From the NCBI GenBank assembly GCA_003510765.1, contig DOKV01000098.1, forward strand, positions 1 through 6,168: a stretch of 6,168 nt of DNA. Direction: 5' to 3'. Under the pieces are notes generated by a model. It did no database searches. It was not told the origin of the DNA and was given only the letters and a program-made list of their open reading frames with translations. Below, piece by piece: positions 5,551 to 6,168 of the stretch. A program made the position numbers and the translations under genes. The stretch is from Clostridiaceae bacterium (GTDB lineage Bacteria; Bacillota; Clostridia; Clostridiales; Clostridiaceae). How positions within the stretch are numbered: position 1 is the first letter of the stretch; every line of letters starts with the position of its first letter.

Positions 5551-6144
5551 GGGCTTTTTCTTGGGTTCTTTCATGAGAATCTGAATCCCAATGATCTTCT
5601 CTTTTTTCACGGGTCCTAGTCTCCTAGAATCTGTGGAATTAGACCGGTTATCCCCCATGAGAAAATACTCATCGTCTTGTAACAAGATTTTTACATAATC
5701 CACCGAGGGCCATCTATAGGTGGCATAGGGTTCTTTGAGTAAACCCTCATTGATATAGACCTCTTCCCTTCTAATAATAATCTCTTCTCCAGGCATCCCC
5801 ACAACGCGTTTCAAAAGCAAGCTCTCTTCTCCTAAGAGTTCTTCTCGAAAGCTTACCAAATCCCCTCTTTCGATGCTTTTTAAAAATGGGGTGATACTTA
5901 CGGTCAACGCCCCATCTTTTATGGTGTCTTCCATGGATACTCCGTGCACCTCAGCGCTGATAAGCAGATGATTAAGTACCAACCCTCTGGCTAGAAAAGC
6001 GCCCATAAGAACTGAGAGAAGTAGAAGCAAATGAAGAAGAACCGCAGCTGCCGGCCCCTTTGGTTCTTCCTCATCTACCTTATGGATCCACTCATGCTTT
6101 TCCTTTGATGCCAATTGTTCTAGATCGATGGTCTCTTTATCCAT
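5539..6144 (-). CDS. lepB: Signal peptidase I (type I leader peptidase)
   Basis: The 201-residue membrane protease should remove signal peptides from exported proteins on the outer face of the membrane. It has the short Gram-positive (SipS-like) form: a charged cytoplasmic N-terminus (1-30), one transmembrane helix (about 33-56), then the catalytic domain. The conserved boxes are intact: VHGVSMEDTI with nucleophile S70; RGDLVSF (93-99); LLKRVVGMPGE with general-base K112; and GDNRSNSTDSRRLG (164-177). This is a Ser-Lys peptidase, not the archaeal/ER-type Ser-His variant. It ends soon after the last box with a lysine-rich tail. The N-terminal cytoplasmic segment is rather long and acidic for a minimal SipS. 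The ATG at 6144 is the first possible start after an in-frame stop (6156-6154), but it has no good ribosome binding site. The promoter must lie mostly beyond the window. Bacillota often carry several paralogues, so this need not be the only one. Confidence 0.93.
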   Translation of the reverse strand: MDKETIDLEQLASKEKHEWIHKVDEEEPKGPAAAVLLHLLLLLSVLMGAFLARGLVLNHLLISAEVHGVSMEDTIKDGALTVSITPFLKSIERGDLVSFREELLGEESLLLKRVVGMPGEEIIIRREEVYINEGLLKEPYATYRWPSVDYVKILLQDDEYFLMGDNRSNSTDSRRLGPVKKEKIIGIQILMKEPKKKPLRQ

Positions 6145-6168
6145 AGAGCACCGTTACTGAAAACTTAT

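Overview
This 6.2-kb window looks like chromosome from a low-to-mid GC Gram-positive bacterium of the Bacillota, most likely a Clostridia-type anaerobe. The evidence is strong AGGAG-type ribosome binding sites before most genes, a SigI/RsgI sigma/anti-sigma pair (a Bacillus/Clostridia speciality), a lipobox lipoprotein, and a single-TM Gram-positive-style signal peptidase I. The species cannot be named from sequence alone. I see no RNA gene, CRISPR array, insertion sequence or phage gene.

Layout. 1-158: non-coding, downstream of the first gene, with short direct and inverted TTGACAA-type repeats. 159-1307 (minus): a class V PLP-dependent aminotransferase of the alanine/serine-glyoxylate (pyruvate) type. 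1308-1523: divergent intergenic region with a promoter candidate on each strand. 1524-2480 (plus): a leucine-rich-repeat lipoprotein with internalin-type 22-residue repeats, followed by a hairpin that is probably a terminator. 2706-3359 and 3416-4792 (plus): sigI and rsgI in the usual two-gene order. 4793-4962: a gap with two dyad-symmetric elements, one a strong 13-bp-stem hairpin. 4963-5550 (plus): a TetR-family regulator. 5539-6144 (minus): signal peptidase I, convergent with tetR and overlapping its 3' end by 12 bp.

How the genes may work together. SigI is an alternative sigma factor. RsgI should hold it at the membrane through its short cytoplasmic N-terminal domain, while its external part senses a surface cue. 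This RsgI keeps the Asn-Pro site known for self-cleavage in the family, but ends in a long Pro/Glu/Lys/Asp-rich tail instead of a recognisable carbohydrate-binding domain. Four of the six genes (LRR lipoprotein, SigI, RsgI, signal peptidase) concern the cell surface or secretion, but they are probably separate transcription units, so a common function is only a hypothesis. The aminotransferase looks like an ordinary metabolic neighbour. Most of the window is conventional. The least explained parts are the RsgI tail and the paired palindromes before tetR.
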